Part shown: piece by piece, positions 33,905 through 45,294 of the stretch | How positions within the stretch are numbered: the stretch's first letter is position 1 | Layout of the letters: every line of letters starts with the position of its first letter | Assembly: GCA_036784855.1 (NCBI GenBank) | Contig: JAZDSV010000008.1 | Coordinates: 62,001-126,000 of the forward strand | Direction of reading: 5' to 3' | Source of the DNA: Aphelidium insulamus | Lineage: Eukaryota > Aphelidiomycota > Aphelidea > Aphelidiaceae | DNA: 64,000 nucleotides | Translations under genes and position numbers: made by a program | The notes under the pieces: model-generated | Databases searched by the model: none | Told to the model about the DNA's origin: nothing | What the model saw: the letters and a program-made list of their open reading frames with translations, nothing else

Positions 33905-34400
33905 TATTTTTCGTGTTTCATGCCAAGAATCTTGGCACATGTGCCGAGAGAGCAGTGCTGGAAAGGGCTACACAGCAGCATGGGTTTACCGATGCTGCCC
34001 GCCTAGGCATGTATGTCAATGGCGCGTGTACTGATGAAATCAAGCAGCACTTGAAATCTGTGTTTGATCAGAACAAAGGCTTGAAGATTGCGTGGTGCAC
34101 AGATGAGTCGCCGGATTTGAGCGGGGCCAAGTTTCGAATGCAAATGCGCGGCTATCACTTGTATCTGCTGGGACCGTCCATGAGCTCTGCTATACCGCTA
34201 CTGAATGGGAAAAAGTTGAAGAAGGCATTTGTCATGAATACGAATGACATTGTCCAGACTCTGAATGACAAAATGCGAAATGTAATCCCAGCTACCTCGC
34301 TTTCACAGGCACATCGTGTCAAAGCTCGCTGGATTTATGAGGCGAAAGCAACAGCAGAACAACCGAGCAGGCCTCACTTGAATATAGTACTGATATTCAC
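33905..34400 (+). other. Unexplained coding-like segment
   Basis: A stretch of about 165 codons without stop begins right after the cystinosin stop and has protein-like composition (ERAVLERATQQHGFTDAARL, later GYHLYLLGPSMSSAIPLL). It stays in frame with the secreted-family gene A that starts at 34576, but its composition (charged, helical) and the signal peptide of gene A argue against one protein. It could be the remains of an inserted gene or a transposon. The family is not recognised. Confidence 0.3.
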
Positions 34401-34575
34401 ATTAAATACTCTATGTAGTTGTGGAATGCCACGTAGAGCAAGAGGTGTTGTTGCGAGACAGTTGCGGAACAAACCAGACAAGTTTTCGGACCAATCATCG
34501 CTTCACGCTGGCTTGACCTTAACTGCGCCGCCTTTTTGGCGTTTGCGCTCTTTTCACATTGCATTGCAACTCGAC

Positions 34576-36261
34576 ATGTGGTCGCGCGTCGCTCTCCGCT
34601 GCTCTCTTGCCCTGCTTGCAATCGTCGCTCTCGGCATCAATGGAGCCGTGGCCGACGACCTTGACTCAATGGCCGATGACACCGTCCCCCTGGCGCCCCG
34701 CGAACCCAGTGTCCGCATTATCGATGACGAGTCTGGTTTACGAATCGTAGCCGTGCTGCATCCGGGAAAGCCCATCAATGTGGACCATTATGGGCAGCGA
34801 GTGTTCTTGGTATCGGAAAACCATTACATTTCCATCAAAAAGCAGGAATATAGTCTTGATCGAGACGTTGGCAGCGGCAGCGACAGCGACAAGCTCTTAC
34901 TGGTGATCAGAGTTTCAATGCAACTTCCATTGGAAGAGTTTCATGCCGAAGTGAAGCTTACTCATGATCGTCGAGGGTCACTGGTGACATTGAAGTCGGA
35001 AGCGTTCATGGTTCCGCCTCGAATCGCAATTGTCGGCAAGATCGCTAGAGACGATGATATGGCGAACATATTGCAACTGCTGGATTACGTGCTCAAAAAG
35101 TATACCAGTTCAGATGTCACGATAGAAATATTTCTTCGTCGCTATTACAGTGAGCACCTCATCAATTCGAAATTTGAGAAGGATTTCAAGCGCAAGGCAA
35201 ATTCCGGAAACGTTCGACTTTTCGATTCCAGTGTCCCCGATATCAGCAAGTTGCATCGGCTGGGAAACTTTCACCTCATATTGGCCTTAACTCCCATTTC
35301 TGTTCATTTTTCCTCGTACTTGAGGGAAGATTCTGATAGAGCTATCAAGAGCAGCATTGCGGCGCGCGCCATTGAAGTGGAAAACATGAAAGAATTTTTG
35401 GGCAAAAATTCTGAAAACCCAAACGGAATCATCGTGCCGGAGATTTCGGGATTCGACGCTGTGCCTTTCAGTGATCCTTCCTATCGAGAAATTTTTGGCA
35501 GATATTTGTCTAATCTGTATTACACATCGATGAAAAGCGACCGACAGTGCTTATTTCTGGCTACAGTTTTGCGCTTTGATGGCAGCAGTGACATTCACAT
35601 CGTCGCAGACAACAACATTTTTGATAAATTTTACTGCAAGTACATCGAACAGAAATACAGCGTGAAAATCAAAACTGATTTTACTTACTCAGCGGACAAA
35701 CTCCTCGCCAAGTTGGGTAAAAGTTCATCGGATAACTCTGGATTCAAACGAACCATGACCATTCATGTCCTTGATGGCACTGATGGCCAAAAAACATATT
35801 CCGATCACTATAAAGCCATTGCTGCGAGCAATAGTTTGGTTGGAGTGGACACTTTCAATGAATTATTGCTAGTGTTGAGTGCCGGAAAGATCCCGATTTA
35901 TATTCAATCAACTTGGGATTCCAGTGACTACAGGGCATTGTCAACTGCGTGGAGAAACATCGTGACGCATGGCGTTGGAGAAACATCGCCCCTTTTGCAC
36001 TTGGTGTTTGCCGGTGACAAAGATTTGCAAACCATCGAGACAGCTGACAGTGAGGCTGAACTGGAAACTGCTCTAAACGATGTGGGCAAAATTAAGGAAG
36101 TTTGGGCAAGCGTGGCAAACCCCGATAAGTTCCTCTTATCCAAAATAGCGGAAGCCATCTATACCGTGCCGAAACGAACTTTCATGCAGCGATTAAAGTA
36201 CCATTGGCGCAAGTTTGACTTATTTGGCCGCATCAAGCGAATGCTGAAAAGGATCTGCTAG
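34576..36261 (+). CDS. Secreted protein, tandem-array copy A (intact)
   Basis: One exon gives 561 residues. The start at 34576 (MWSRVALRCSLALLAIVALG) is chosen because it opens a clear signal peptide; the frame itself is open further upstream. The body has an N-terminal beta-rich domain (about residues 40-150), a domain beginning with the alternating VPPRIAIVGKIARDD, and a C-terminal half with SLVGVDTFNELLLVLSAGKI followed by PIYIQ. It ends in a basic tail (KYHWRKFDLFGRIKR) shared by the other copies. The GVD...GKIP segment resembles the donor-sugar loop of exostosin-like and other GT-B glycosyltransferases (D-S/T-F-x5-L-x2-GKIP). That is a motif resemblance only. There are no introns, unlike most neighbours. 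AATAAA lies at 36290. Confidence 0.75.
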   Translation: MWSRVALRCSLALLAIVALGINGAVADDLDSMADDTVPLAPREPSVRIIDDESGLRIVAVLHPGKPINVDHYGQRVFLVSENHYISIKKQEYSLDRDVGSGSDSDKLLLVIRVSMQLPLEEFHAEVKLTHDRRGSLVTLKSEAFMVPPRIAIVGKIARDDDMANILQLLDYVLKKYTSSDVTIEIFLRRYYSEHLINSKFEKDFKRKANSGNVRLFDSSVPDISKLHRLGNFHLILALTPISVHFSSYLREDSDRAIKSSIAARAIEVENMKEFLGKNSENPNGIIVPEISGFDAVPFSDPSYREIFGRYLSNLYYTSMKSDRQCLFLATVLRFDGSSDIHIVADNNIFDKFYCKYIEQKYSVKIKTDFTYSADKLLAKLGKSSSDNSGFKRTMTIHVLDGTDGQKTYSDHYKAIAASNSLVGVDTFNELLLVLSAGKIPIYIQSTWDSSDYRALSTAWRNIVTHGVGETSPLLHLVFAGDKDLQTIETADSEAELETALNDVGKIKEVWASVANPDKFLLSKIAEAIYTVPKRTFMQRLKYHWRKFDLFGRIKRMLKRIC

Positions 36262-36499
36262 GAAAGCGCGCGGTACATCGACTGAACGAAATAAATTCTC
36301 ATCTGGGAACGTCATATCCTTGTATGCTTTAGGTTTTCATACTTGTGTGTAACATAATTCCATATCGTTATGCCCGTCAATGAATTCCAGAAGTTGAATG
36401 ACGGATTAACGGTAGCCACCATAACCGACAGACATCATTAAATACTTCGACGCATTGATGCCCGCCCACGCGCAACTTTGGCTAATGTGCAGTTGCTCT

Positions 36500-37305
36500 G
36501 CTCTTGATGGCTGTTATTTGCGTCAAGGCCCGTCTGAAAGTCGAGACGGACTTCATTTCGCGCGTGTACCTCACGTCAGATAGCGAGCACATCCCGGTCA
36601 GAAGCCACTAAACTCCATCACACAAACCGCCAACAACAGGATCCACGTGGATATCCGGACTCCTGGTCAGGTGCCAGTTGGACTGTTCCGAGTTGAACTG
36701 GTGTTGAAGCGCGATAGCAAATCACTATCTACACTCAAGATGTACTCGAGCATATTCTCGACTCCACCGCTGATTGCTATCGCTGGCGAAACTATCACCA
36801 CCGATGAGGCGATTTTGTGCGCGATGATTTCTACGAGTCAATATCCCTATTTTTCTTGCTGGCGGAAAGTACAATTTTGACCAATCGGTTTTTACACGGA
36901 TTTTAAGTCTTGTCGGGGTTGATAATTTGAACGACTTGCTGTTGGCCCTGATCGCTGGAAAAATTCCCATGTGGAATTTTGTTTCTCACCCAGTGCACTC
37001 TACAAGTCGTGGAAGGGAATTGTTGCAAAGCCCGTCGGCAAACACTCTCCCCTTGTCGACCTGGTGTTTAGAGGAAGCGACTTAAAAGACGATTTATCTA
37101 CCATCATCGCTGTTAATGCGGCGAAATTTGAGGCCGCCAAGATGATGGTGACAGTCGTCGCGTGGCAGAGTTTTAAAAAAGTCATCACGTGGGCTTGTTG
37201 CGGAAATAAGATCACCATTGCCACTGTGCCGAAAAAAGCTGGTGGCTACCGTTGAACCATCTTGGCCGCATCAAGCGCACGTTTTTCGGTGCTTGTCGAA
37301 TTCTG
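36500..37305 (+). pseudogene. Secreted-family copy B (decayed, large internal deletion)
   Basis: Fragments match copy A in order: FISRVYLTSDSEHIPVRS, then IDVRTPG-like and PPLIAIAGETITTDEA, then after loss of the middle of the protein LVGVDNLNDLLLALIAGKIP, then GKHSPLVDLVF and the basic tail LGRIKRTFFGAC. There is no intact start and several frame changes. The tail runs to within about 50 bp of copy C, so B and C are direct tandem neighbours. Confidence 0.75.
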
Positions 37306-37353
37306 GCCAAGGTCAATCGTCTATCGACGCCACTTTTCCTTCGCCGTTCTCTC

Positions 37354-39025
37354 ATGCACTTTAACGCGTCACGTTTGCAGCTGCTCGTTGCCAATTTCCT
37401 TGCCGTGCTGGCTGTTGCCGTACTAGGCATCAATGCCAGCGAAGTATTGATCCCAGCTGCCGAAATGATGCCACGGGCGGGCTTTGACGACCGCGGCTTT
37501 TACGTGGTGGCCGCGTTCAAGCCGACCGAACCCGTCAACCTCGAAGAATATGGCATACGCTCCATTTGGAATCGCAGCATGATCGCATTTCAGTCAGCGC
37601 GCACGAGTATTCTATTGCGGACAGAACTGCTGGCAGGACCTCATCCAGTTGACGTTTCGCCCAGCCAACCTTCTCCCCGCCGGCGAATATAGACTGCTGA
37701 TGACTCTTACGCATGATCAACGATTTTTCTACACGCGGAAGCTTCAATCCGGAGAATTCTTTGTTGCTCCGCGAATTGCGATAATGAGCGATCGAGCATT
37801 ATCACGAGATAGCGCGAGGGAGAATATCATACAATTGCGCGATTACTTGCGTGAAAAGTTTTTGGTCGGTGGAATCGGTACAGCAATAATCGACATATAT
37901 AATGCTGACAAAGACAAAGAGATGTCCCGGTTCGAGCACTATTGCAACGATTTTTTAACTCTAGCAAACCAAGGCAGCAAGCTCAAAATATATTCTGACG
38001 CCAGCACCGAAATGGAGAAAAACTTAAAGCAATACCACATGATCCTTTCTTTTCCGGCGGCCGGTATTCTCTTTGTGCGAAAGAGAATTTATAGTTTTGT
38101 GTCGAGCCATTCACCGCGTGTGATCGATGTTGATTTCGAATCGGAATTCGACAATATTGCCAAGAAAGGAGTCAATAACGGCATTATTTTGGCCAATGGT
38201 GCCATTCAAGCTGCGAGGACCTCGGATTTCGATGATGACTTCCTACGCACGATTTTTGCTGACCGAAAGATCTATCTGGCATTCTCACTTCCCGGCCATG
38301 ATCAGTTTCTCTCTGCGATTTTATGTTATGACTCGGAAGAAGAAATTCACATTTTTACACCATTGATCTTTGCCACGGAACCGCCGAAATATTTTGCTTT
38401 GGATGGAAAAATCTATCGCGTGAAGTACATAGCAATATTGCATTCTCGCGACAAAGCAGCAGCAGAAGAATATATATTACCTGCTGCTACAAATGTGGTT
38501 GATGGTGACAAGCCGGTCATTGATCGAACTGTGGTTATGCACAATTTCCCTGGAACAACTTTTTCACACCACGACTGGTATAAAATGTTGGCGTTAGGAG
38601 GCGACATCGTGGCAATTGATACATTTAACCATTTTATGGACGTTTTGAGCGTTGGAAAGATTCCCGTATGGGTTGAGCGAACACTAATGACCGATTTCAT
38701 CGATTCCTACCGATATTTGATCAACCAAAGTGGAGTCGCTGATGATTCGCCGCTGTACCACTTTATTCCCTCCGCGGTTGATAAACAGCTACCAAGCGCA
38801 CTAAAGCAAGAGGACATGGAGCGCGCTGTGCGTGACATTGGCAAGGTTACGTACTTTCTGCGCCTCAAGGCAAATCCAGACCAGAATCTCTTGGCCAAGA
38901 TCAAACGGCTGATTAATCCCCCGCCGAAAAAGGATATACACTACTACATCAGACGTCTCAAACATCATTGGCGCAAATTTAATCTGCTTGGCCGCATCAA
39001 GCGCTGGTGGAATGGTGCGTGCTAA
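37354..39025 (+). pseudogene. Secreted-family copy C (nearly intact, one frameshift)
   Basis: The start at 37354 (MHFNASRLQLLVANFLAVLA) gives a signal peptide. After about 68 residues a one-base deletion relative to copy D (near 37555, after EEYGIR) shifts the frame; from about 37560 the second frame is open to the stop at 39025. The rest matches copy A across the RIAIMSD region, VAIDTFNHFMDVLSVGKIP and the basic tail HHWRKFNLLGRIKRWW. With a single break it could be a recent pseudogene or an error in the sequence. Otherwise it would be a 556-residue secreted protein. Confidence 0.7.
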
Positions 39026-39127
39026 TTGCGACCGAAAAATGGGTCAAGGTTGATTAAATACACGCTAGCGCCCGATTTTGCTCTGCTTTCTCTATTGAAT
39101 TTTCCATTATTATCCGTGCAATTTTCC

Positions 39128-40677
39128 ATGGCGTCGATGCAGCTGCTCACGGCTGCTTTTCTCGTAGTGCTGGCTGTTGCCGTACTAGGCGCCAGCGCTA
39201 TGGGCGGCGACGTGGTCCCAGCTGCCGAAATTATGCCACGGGCGGGCTTTGACGACCGCGGCTTTACATGGTGGCCGCGTTCAAGCCGACCGAACCCGTC
39301 AACCTCGAAGAATATGGCATGCGGGTCCATTTGGAATCGCAGCACGATCGCATTTCAGTCAGCGCGCACGAGTATTCTATTGCGGACAGATCAGCTGGCA
39401 CGGACCTCATCCAGTTGACTTTTCGCCCAGCCAACCTTCTGCCCGCTGGCGAATATAGACTGCTGATGACTCTTAAGCGCGATAACCGATTTTTCTCCAC
39501 GCGGAAGCATAAATCCGGAAAATTCTTTGTTGCTCCGCGAATTGCGATAATGAGCGATGAAGCATTATCACGAGATAGCGCGAGGGAGAATATCATACAA
39601 TTGCGCGATTACTTGCGTGAAAAGTTTTTGGTCGGTGGAATCGGTACAGCAATAATCGACATATATAATGCTGACAAAGACAAAGAGATGTCCCGGTTCG
39701 AGCACTATTGCAACGATTTTTTAACTCTAGCAAACCAAGGCAGCAAGCTCAAAATATATTCTGACGCCAGCGCCGAAATGGGGAAACCTAAAAGCAATAC
39801 CACATGATCCTTTCTTTTCCGGCGGCCGGTATTCTCTTTTTGCGGAAGAGAATTTTCAGTTTTGTGTCGAGCCATTCACCGCGTGTGATCGATGTTGATT
39901 TCGAATCGGAATTCGACAATATTGCCAAGAAAGGAGTCAATAACGGCATTATTTTGGCCAATGGTGCCATTCAAGCTGCGAGGACCTCGGATTTCGATGA
40001 TGACTTCCTACGCACGATTTTTGCTGACCGAAAGATCTATCTGGCATTCTCAGTTGCCGGATATATTCAGTTTCTCTCTGCGGTTCTGTGCTATGACTCC
40101 GATCAGAAAATCCACATTTTCATGCCATTGCGTTTACCCGCGGACCATCAGAAGCCGACTTGATGCTGACAAGCTTATCATTGATCGAACTGTGGTTATG
40201 CACTATTGCCGTAAAAGAACATTTTCATTCCAGGACTGGTATAAAATGTTGGCGTTAGGAGGCGACATCGTGGCAATTGATACTTTTAACCACTTTATGG
40301 ACGTTTTGAGCGTTGGATAGATTCCTGTATGGGTTGAGCATACGCATTCAACGAAATTCATCGATTCCTACCGATACTTGATCGAACAAAGTGGCGTAGC
40401 CAACAAATCGCCGCTGTACCACTTTATCTCCTCCGCGGTTGACGAGCAGCGACCAAGCGCACTAAAGCAAGAGGACATGGAGCGCGCTGTGCGTGACATT
40501 GGCAAGGTTGCGCACTTTCTGCGCATGAACGCAAATCCAGACCAGCATCTCTTGGCCAAGATTTTCCATATAATGGATATTGAAGTCCTCCAATTGCGCC
40601 AGAAGAAGAAGCGCTCGATATCGGCCCGCTTGATCTCGTGTAGTAAATTGCCGACAATGCGGTATTTACACTTGTGA
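39128..40677 (+). pseudogene. Secreted-family copy D (several breaks, altered 3' end)
   Basis: The start at 39128 (MASMQLLTAAFLVVLAVAVL) is followed by the family N-terminus. The copy is nearly identical to C over long stretches (37770-38300 against 39520-40060). It carries two one-base frame changes (near 39265 and 39785), a deletion near 40150 that removes about 100 residues, and a stop in the GKIP motif (near 40318). Its tail differs from the basic C-terminus of A and C. The high identity to C shows a recent duplication or gene conversion, with decay afterwards. Confidence 0.75.
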
Positions 40678-40868
40678 TATGTACGCCACCCAAATGAAAT
40701 AATAATCTTGCTCGTGCTTGTGTTTTGTTTTGCGTAAGTTACATTGTGTCGAGCAGCCTTTTGGCATTGTTGAGTGTTGCATCGCTTCTTCTCATAATCA
40801 TTTGCTATTGGCATTCAGGTACTGCTTGTGCCTTCGTTGTCGCCCAGTCGGGCACACACTTGACATCT

Positions 40869-40906
<38 letters not shown>

Positions 40907-40934
40907 CACATATACAGTACATACTTTCTGTCAG
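40678..40934. other. Spacer and leader of SPTLC1 with CA microsatellite
   Basis: It contains a CA run at 40872-40904. A pyrimidine tract followed by CAG lies directly before the ATG at 40935, which looks like a splice acceptor, so a 5' untranslated exon upstream is possible. Confidence 0.5.
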
Positions 40935-42688
40935 ATGTCGGCAGGGTCGTCGCCATCAATGCGCGAGATCATCGTCACGGCGGTCAACAACACGCTGGTG
41001 GAGTTGCAGCACGTGTACAACGTCGTGGCGGGCGCTGTGCCCGGCTCCGGGGTGATCTCACGCTACATCCGCAACTCGTACCAAGACGATCCGTTCCGCG
41101 TGTTCCTGGGCGTGCTGCTACTGGCATTCACGCTGCGGTACCTGTTGGCGCGCAAGTACCAGCCGGATGCCAGGGAGGTGCCGCTCACCCGTCAAGAAGA
41201 GGACGAGATCATTCGTGAGTGGCAGCCGGAGCCTCTGGTTCCCGCTCTGTCTGCTCAAGATCGCCTGGAACTGTCTCGGGTGCCCGTAATCTGTGGGTAT
41301 GTATGTGTTATGTATATTGGTATATTATGTATATATATATAAATATAAATATATATATATATTATATACATAATATATAATACATACATACATACATACA
41401 TAATATATATATATATAAATATAAATATATATATACCTATGTGCCTAATAATTTAGGGCCGCCGGGAGCCACGTGCGGCTGGCAGAAGGCGGCAATGACA
41501 CGGCCAAATATCTTAATATGGCCACGTTTGACTTTCTGGGACTGTGCGACGAGGCCACGGTGCAGGACGCCGCCGTCAAGACGCTGCGCAAGTACGGTGT
41601 GGGTGCTTGCGGGCCGCCCGGCTTCTACGGCACGCTGGACGTGCACATGCAGCTGGAGCAAAAGTTGGCGCAATTCATCGGCACCGAGAGCGCCATCATT
41701 TACGCCCAAGCATTCAGCACCATCAGCGGCGTGATCCCCGCCTTTGCCAAGAAGGGCGACATACTGATTGTGGATGATGGGGTGTCGTTCGCCACGCAGA
41801 AGGGTGTGCAGATTGCCCGCAGCACCGTGCGCCACTTCAAACACAACGACATGGACGACCTGGAGAAGGTGTTGGCCGAGGTGCAAAAGGACGACAAGCT
41901 GCAGCGCCGCCCGCTGACCCGCCGCTTCATTGTCGTTGAGGGTCTGTACCAGAACAGTGGCGACTTGGCCCCGCTGCCGCAGCTGCTGGCACTCAAGCAA
42001 AAGTTCAAGTACCGCCTCATTGTGGAGGAGTCGCTGTCGTTCGGGGTGCTGGGCAAGCGCGGCGCCGGCATCACCGATCACTTTGGCGTCGATGCCAAGC
42101 AGGTAGACATTATCACCTCATCACTGGCACACTCGCTGGCGTCTGGCGGCGGATTCTGCGTGGGCTCTGCCGAAGTTGTCGATCACCAGGTGAGACAACT
42201 CTGTCGGTAATATGATATGGACATCACACACTCACGTCACTGTTCAGCGACTGTCTGGTGCAAGCTACTGTTACTCGGCGGCGCTGCCGGCAATGCTGGC
42301 CGTGGCCGCCATCGAAGGTCTGCAGCTGATGGAGAGCAAGCCGGCCCTGCTAAAGGCACTGCACGAAAACATCCAGGCGTTCCGCACGGCATTCGGCACG
42401 TCGCGTTTCGCCCGCCTGGAAGCGTCGCCCCACTCGCCCATCATCCACGTGCGTCTGGCGGCCAATTATACCCGGGAGCAGGCGATTCACGCCATCGACC
42501 AGCTGGAGGACCGGATGCGTGCCGCCCGCGTGCTGGTGTCGCGTGCCAAGTACAACGACGACGAGGAGTGGCGACCGGTGGCGCCTAGTCTGCGCGTGTG
42601 TCTGACGGCGGCCATGTCCTGCGGTGAGGTGCAGGCCGCCGCCCGGCAGCTCAAGGCCGCGGTGGAGGCTGTTGTTTCCACCGAGTAG
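40935..42688 (+). CDS. SPTLC1: Serine palmitoyltransferase subunit 1 (LCB1)
   Basis: Three exons (40935-41296, 41457-42188, about 42247-42688) encode about 511 residues. An N-terminal membrane helix (FLGVLLLAFTLRYLLARKY) is followed by the alpha-oxoamine synthase fold: FDFLGLCDEA, KYGVGACGPPGFYGTLDVH, AIIYAQAFSTISG, FKHNDMDDLEKVL, TRRFIVVEGLYQN, EESLSFGVLGKRG and the C-terminal domain. The pyridoxal-phosphate lysine present in subunit 2 is missing here (SSLAHSLASGGGF), exactly as in subunit 1 of other eukaryotes, which is catalytically silent but needed for the heterodimer. The complex makes 3-ketosphinganine from serine and palmitoyl-CoA in the endoplasmic reticulum, the first step of sphingolipid synthesis. 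The first intron is full of TA repeats. Confidence 0.95.
41325..41435. repeat. TA/CATA microsatellite in SPTLC1 intron
   Basis: Long runs of TA with AAATA and CATA interruptions fill most of the 160-bp first intron. Confidence 0.9.
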
Positions 42689-43037
42689 TACGAGTCTACT
42701 GCATGGCACTCGCGGCTCCATCAACTTACTTAACTACTTGCATTAAACAGGCATTATCACTTGTCCACTAAATTTGTTCATTACTTGTATACAAGCCAAT
42801 TACATCACACTATATCACAAATATCCGTTCATATATATCACAATAGTGTGATATATATGATATATATGCCTTACGATAACGACAAGAACAACTTGCGGAA
42901 CTATCAGTGAGTCCGTTATGGCTTCCAGCCCCATATTATGATTCGATGTGACACGGCAAGCAACTTAATCTTCTACATTGAGCCTGTGAGAACACTACTA
43001 TGTGATTCGTGCTCCTCAACACAGAACGTATATTACA
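42689..43037. terminator. Convergent 3' region with hairpin-forming TA palindrome
   Basis: The ends of SPTLC1 (+) and PIGW (-) face each other. An ATTAAA lies at about 42742. A 13-bp inverted repeat (42830-42842 and 42847-42859, loop of 4) forms a stem. No gene is seen. Confidence 0.6.
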
Positions 43038-44926
43038 TCACAGTCTGAGGTGTATTTGACGCTCATGGAGGACGACTGCAGTACCACACACTGTGCAAAG
43101 ATACAGCACTAGAACTAGGAGAGCCGCCGCATCACCGGTGAACAGCGTGTACATTGAATGGTTCACCAACCCGGTGCACAGGTTGGCCTGTAGATTATTC
43201 AGAATCAGCAAGATACAGACATGACAGATAATTACATACCAGCAGAAATATGGCCAGTGAGTTGTAATTGATTGCTCGTAGAATCAATGGAGCGTTGCCG
43301 GCATCACTCGTTGAAGTGGCAAACAGCGCCACCAGCACCAATACACTGCACGCCACCACAAACAGAATGTACATGGCATTGGCGAGCCGACGCGAAGTCT
43401 CCAGCTCCAACGAGGCACTGCCAACAGTGTACAGTGTCCAGAGCAGCATGTCCAGGTGCAGCATGTCGCGCGTCATCTGTTTGCGCGCGGCGGGCGGCAA
43501 CGTACTCAGCCGGTGGATCCACTCTCCGGCCGCAGCGCCAAAGAAGAATATCGACGCGAAACCTATTTGTCGATGTTATTAATTCAAGGACATCAATGAA
43601 TTATTGCACACACCAAACAGGCTGCAAATGCCCTCCTTGTTGGCTGGAAGCAGATCGGTGCGCGGCGCCGTCAGTATCCAATGCTGCAGGCCAAACACTG
43701 ACAGCGACACCTGATAAACTGACAATGTTATTAATTAAGTCCCCTATAATCATGATGGACGTACAGGCACCCAGCAAGAGTCCGGCAAGCGGATATCGCC
43801 GGTCAGACGACATTGCCGTGTCCACATCACCCGCCACTGTAGCAGCAGACGCCAGCACAAACCGATCCAGGAACCACTCGCCGGCAGCAATCACTGGCGG
43901 CAGCAGACCGAGCGTGAAGAAAAAGTTCCAGTGCACTCCGTATTCCGACACGTGCTCCTGGTAGTCGGTGGCCTTCACCAGCGCCATCCGCACCCCGCCA
44001 AGCAGCAGCAGTGGCGCACTGGAACGCAGCAAAGGACCAATGGAAAAGCCAGGCAGTGCGGGATGGTGTTTCGCAGTGACAGTAACGGATTTGTGTCTGA
44101 CCTGTGGAGACTGCTGGCCGCGCAGAGAGACGCGAGACGATGAACGCCGGAGCCGACTGGCAGGCCTCGACACCGCCACCGACTCCACTTTGCCATCAGT
44201 TGCTGTAATCAACTTTGTGTGCCGAATGCGGGCGCGCCGAAGAGCATACGCGGCACCCATGGAGAAAACGAAGCCGCCCACACCCGTGTCCATCAGCGAC
44301 ATGCCAAACGTTTCGACCTTGGCAAAGCGGCGCGGGAACACCGGGAAATCCACGGCCAATATTGCAATGATGGTGTAAAGCATCATGCATGCCCGGAACA
44401 CTGTAAACTCGTAGATTTGTGCCAACGATGTCGAAGACGGTTGCTGCAACACATTTGATAAAAACTCTCTGCACAGCACACAGGGCCACACGTACAGTTT
44501 GCACAGCAACAACTACTGGAGACACTGCTGCAGACATGTAGTCACCCACGGCAATGGCCAGCAGTGGAATAAGAGGCGCCCACGCGGCATATGTGGTACA
44601 AGCCAACAGCATTGGCGCCACAATGAGCAACGCCTCCAGCCCGACACGGTCCCACACCGAGCTGCATCAAGATTAGTATACGTATAGAAAGAGCCACGTT
44701 ATACAAACCTGCGGGATAATCTGCTGCCCACACCGCGCTCCAGCACATAATTGTAGGCATACACGGCAAACTGCGGGCGTGATTACACGTTAGAAGAGTA
44801 GAGGAGCATAGCAGGAGCCCATACCACGCACAGCAGCGTGATGGCCACAATCTCGACAGGCGACCCGCCACTCAGCCCGTGCACCCACGCCTCCTTCTGG
44901 CGCTTGTAGGTGTCTGCGGCGTCCAT
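43038..44926 (-). CDS. PIGW: GPI-anchor inositol acyltransferase PIGW / GWT1
   Basis: About seven exons run from the ATG at 44926 to the stop at 43038 and encode a protein of about 490 residues, the family's usual length, with many membrane helices. Matches to PIG-W are strong: [52 protein letters not shown] then [21 protein letters not shown], and the last helix pair ending with [16 protein letters not shown]. The enzyme moves a fatty acyl chain from acyl-CoA to the inositol of GlcN-PI in the endoplasmic reticulum, an early step in GPI-anchor assembly. An Arg/Ser-rich loop of about 50 residues ([14 protein letters not shown]) is inserted after the GVGGFVF segment, facing a side I cannot assign. 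All splice phases fit. Confidence 0.92.
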
Positions 44927-45294
44927 TCAATCGTAGGGAATACGAATGCGTCGAACTAATTACATGTATTGTGGGAAATTTACTTCTATAAAGGCGTAAG
45001 AGCAATTTCAAGCTCCGTCGAGTCCTGCCAGGTAAAGTCCATCGGTGCATGCTCTTACGCCTTAATAGAATAATTAGCGCGTCACATTCTTTTACACGCC
45101 TATACAATGCTGAGTACTTAATAAATATGTGTAAGAGCTCAAAGTCTTAGATGTTATTAAGACCGCTCACAGATTCACGCGTTGATCCCTTCGCGTGCTA
45201 TAATGCTATAATATCAACTCGCATATATCCACAACCACATGTGACACAAAATACCTATACAGATACATATACAGAACGTCCAGACAAGGCAAAT
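44927..45294. other. Spacer upstream of PIGW
   Basis: Apart from the inverted repeat it shows no coding frame. It must contain the PIGW promoter (- strand) and the 3' end of the next minus-strand gene. Confidence 0.4.
44991..45063. repeat. Inverted repeat, 14-bp arms
   Basis: The arm aaggcgtaagagca (44991-45004) has an exact reverse complement at 45050-45063, with 45 bp between. It lies in the 5' region of PIGW. It could be a short foldback element or a small structured RNA. It does not fold as a tRNA. Confidence 0.85.

Noticed and set aside
44990-45063. tRNA or 5S-like gene in the inverted repeat
   Set aside because: The 14-bp stem is too long for a tRNA acceptor arm and the inner sequence lacks D, anticodon and T arms.
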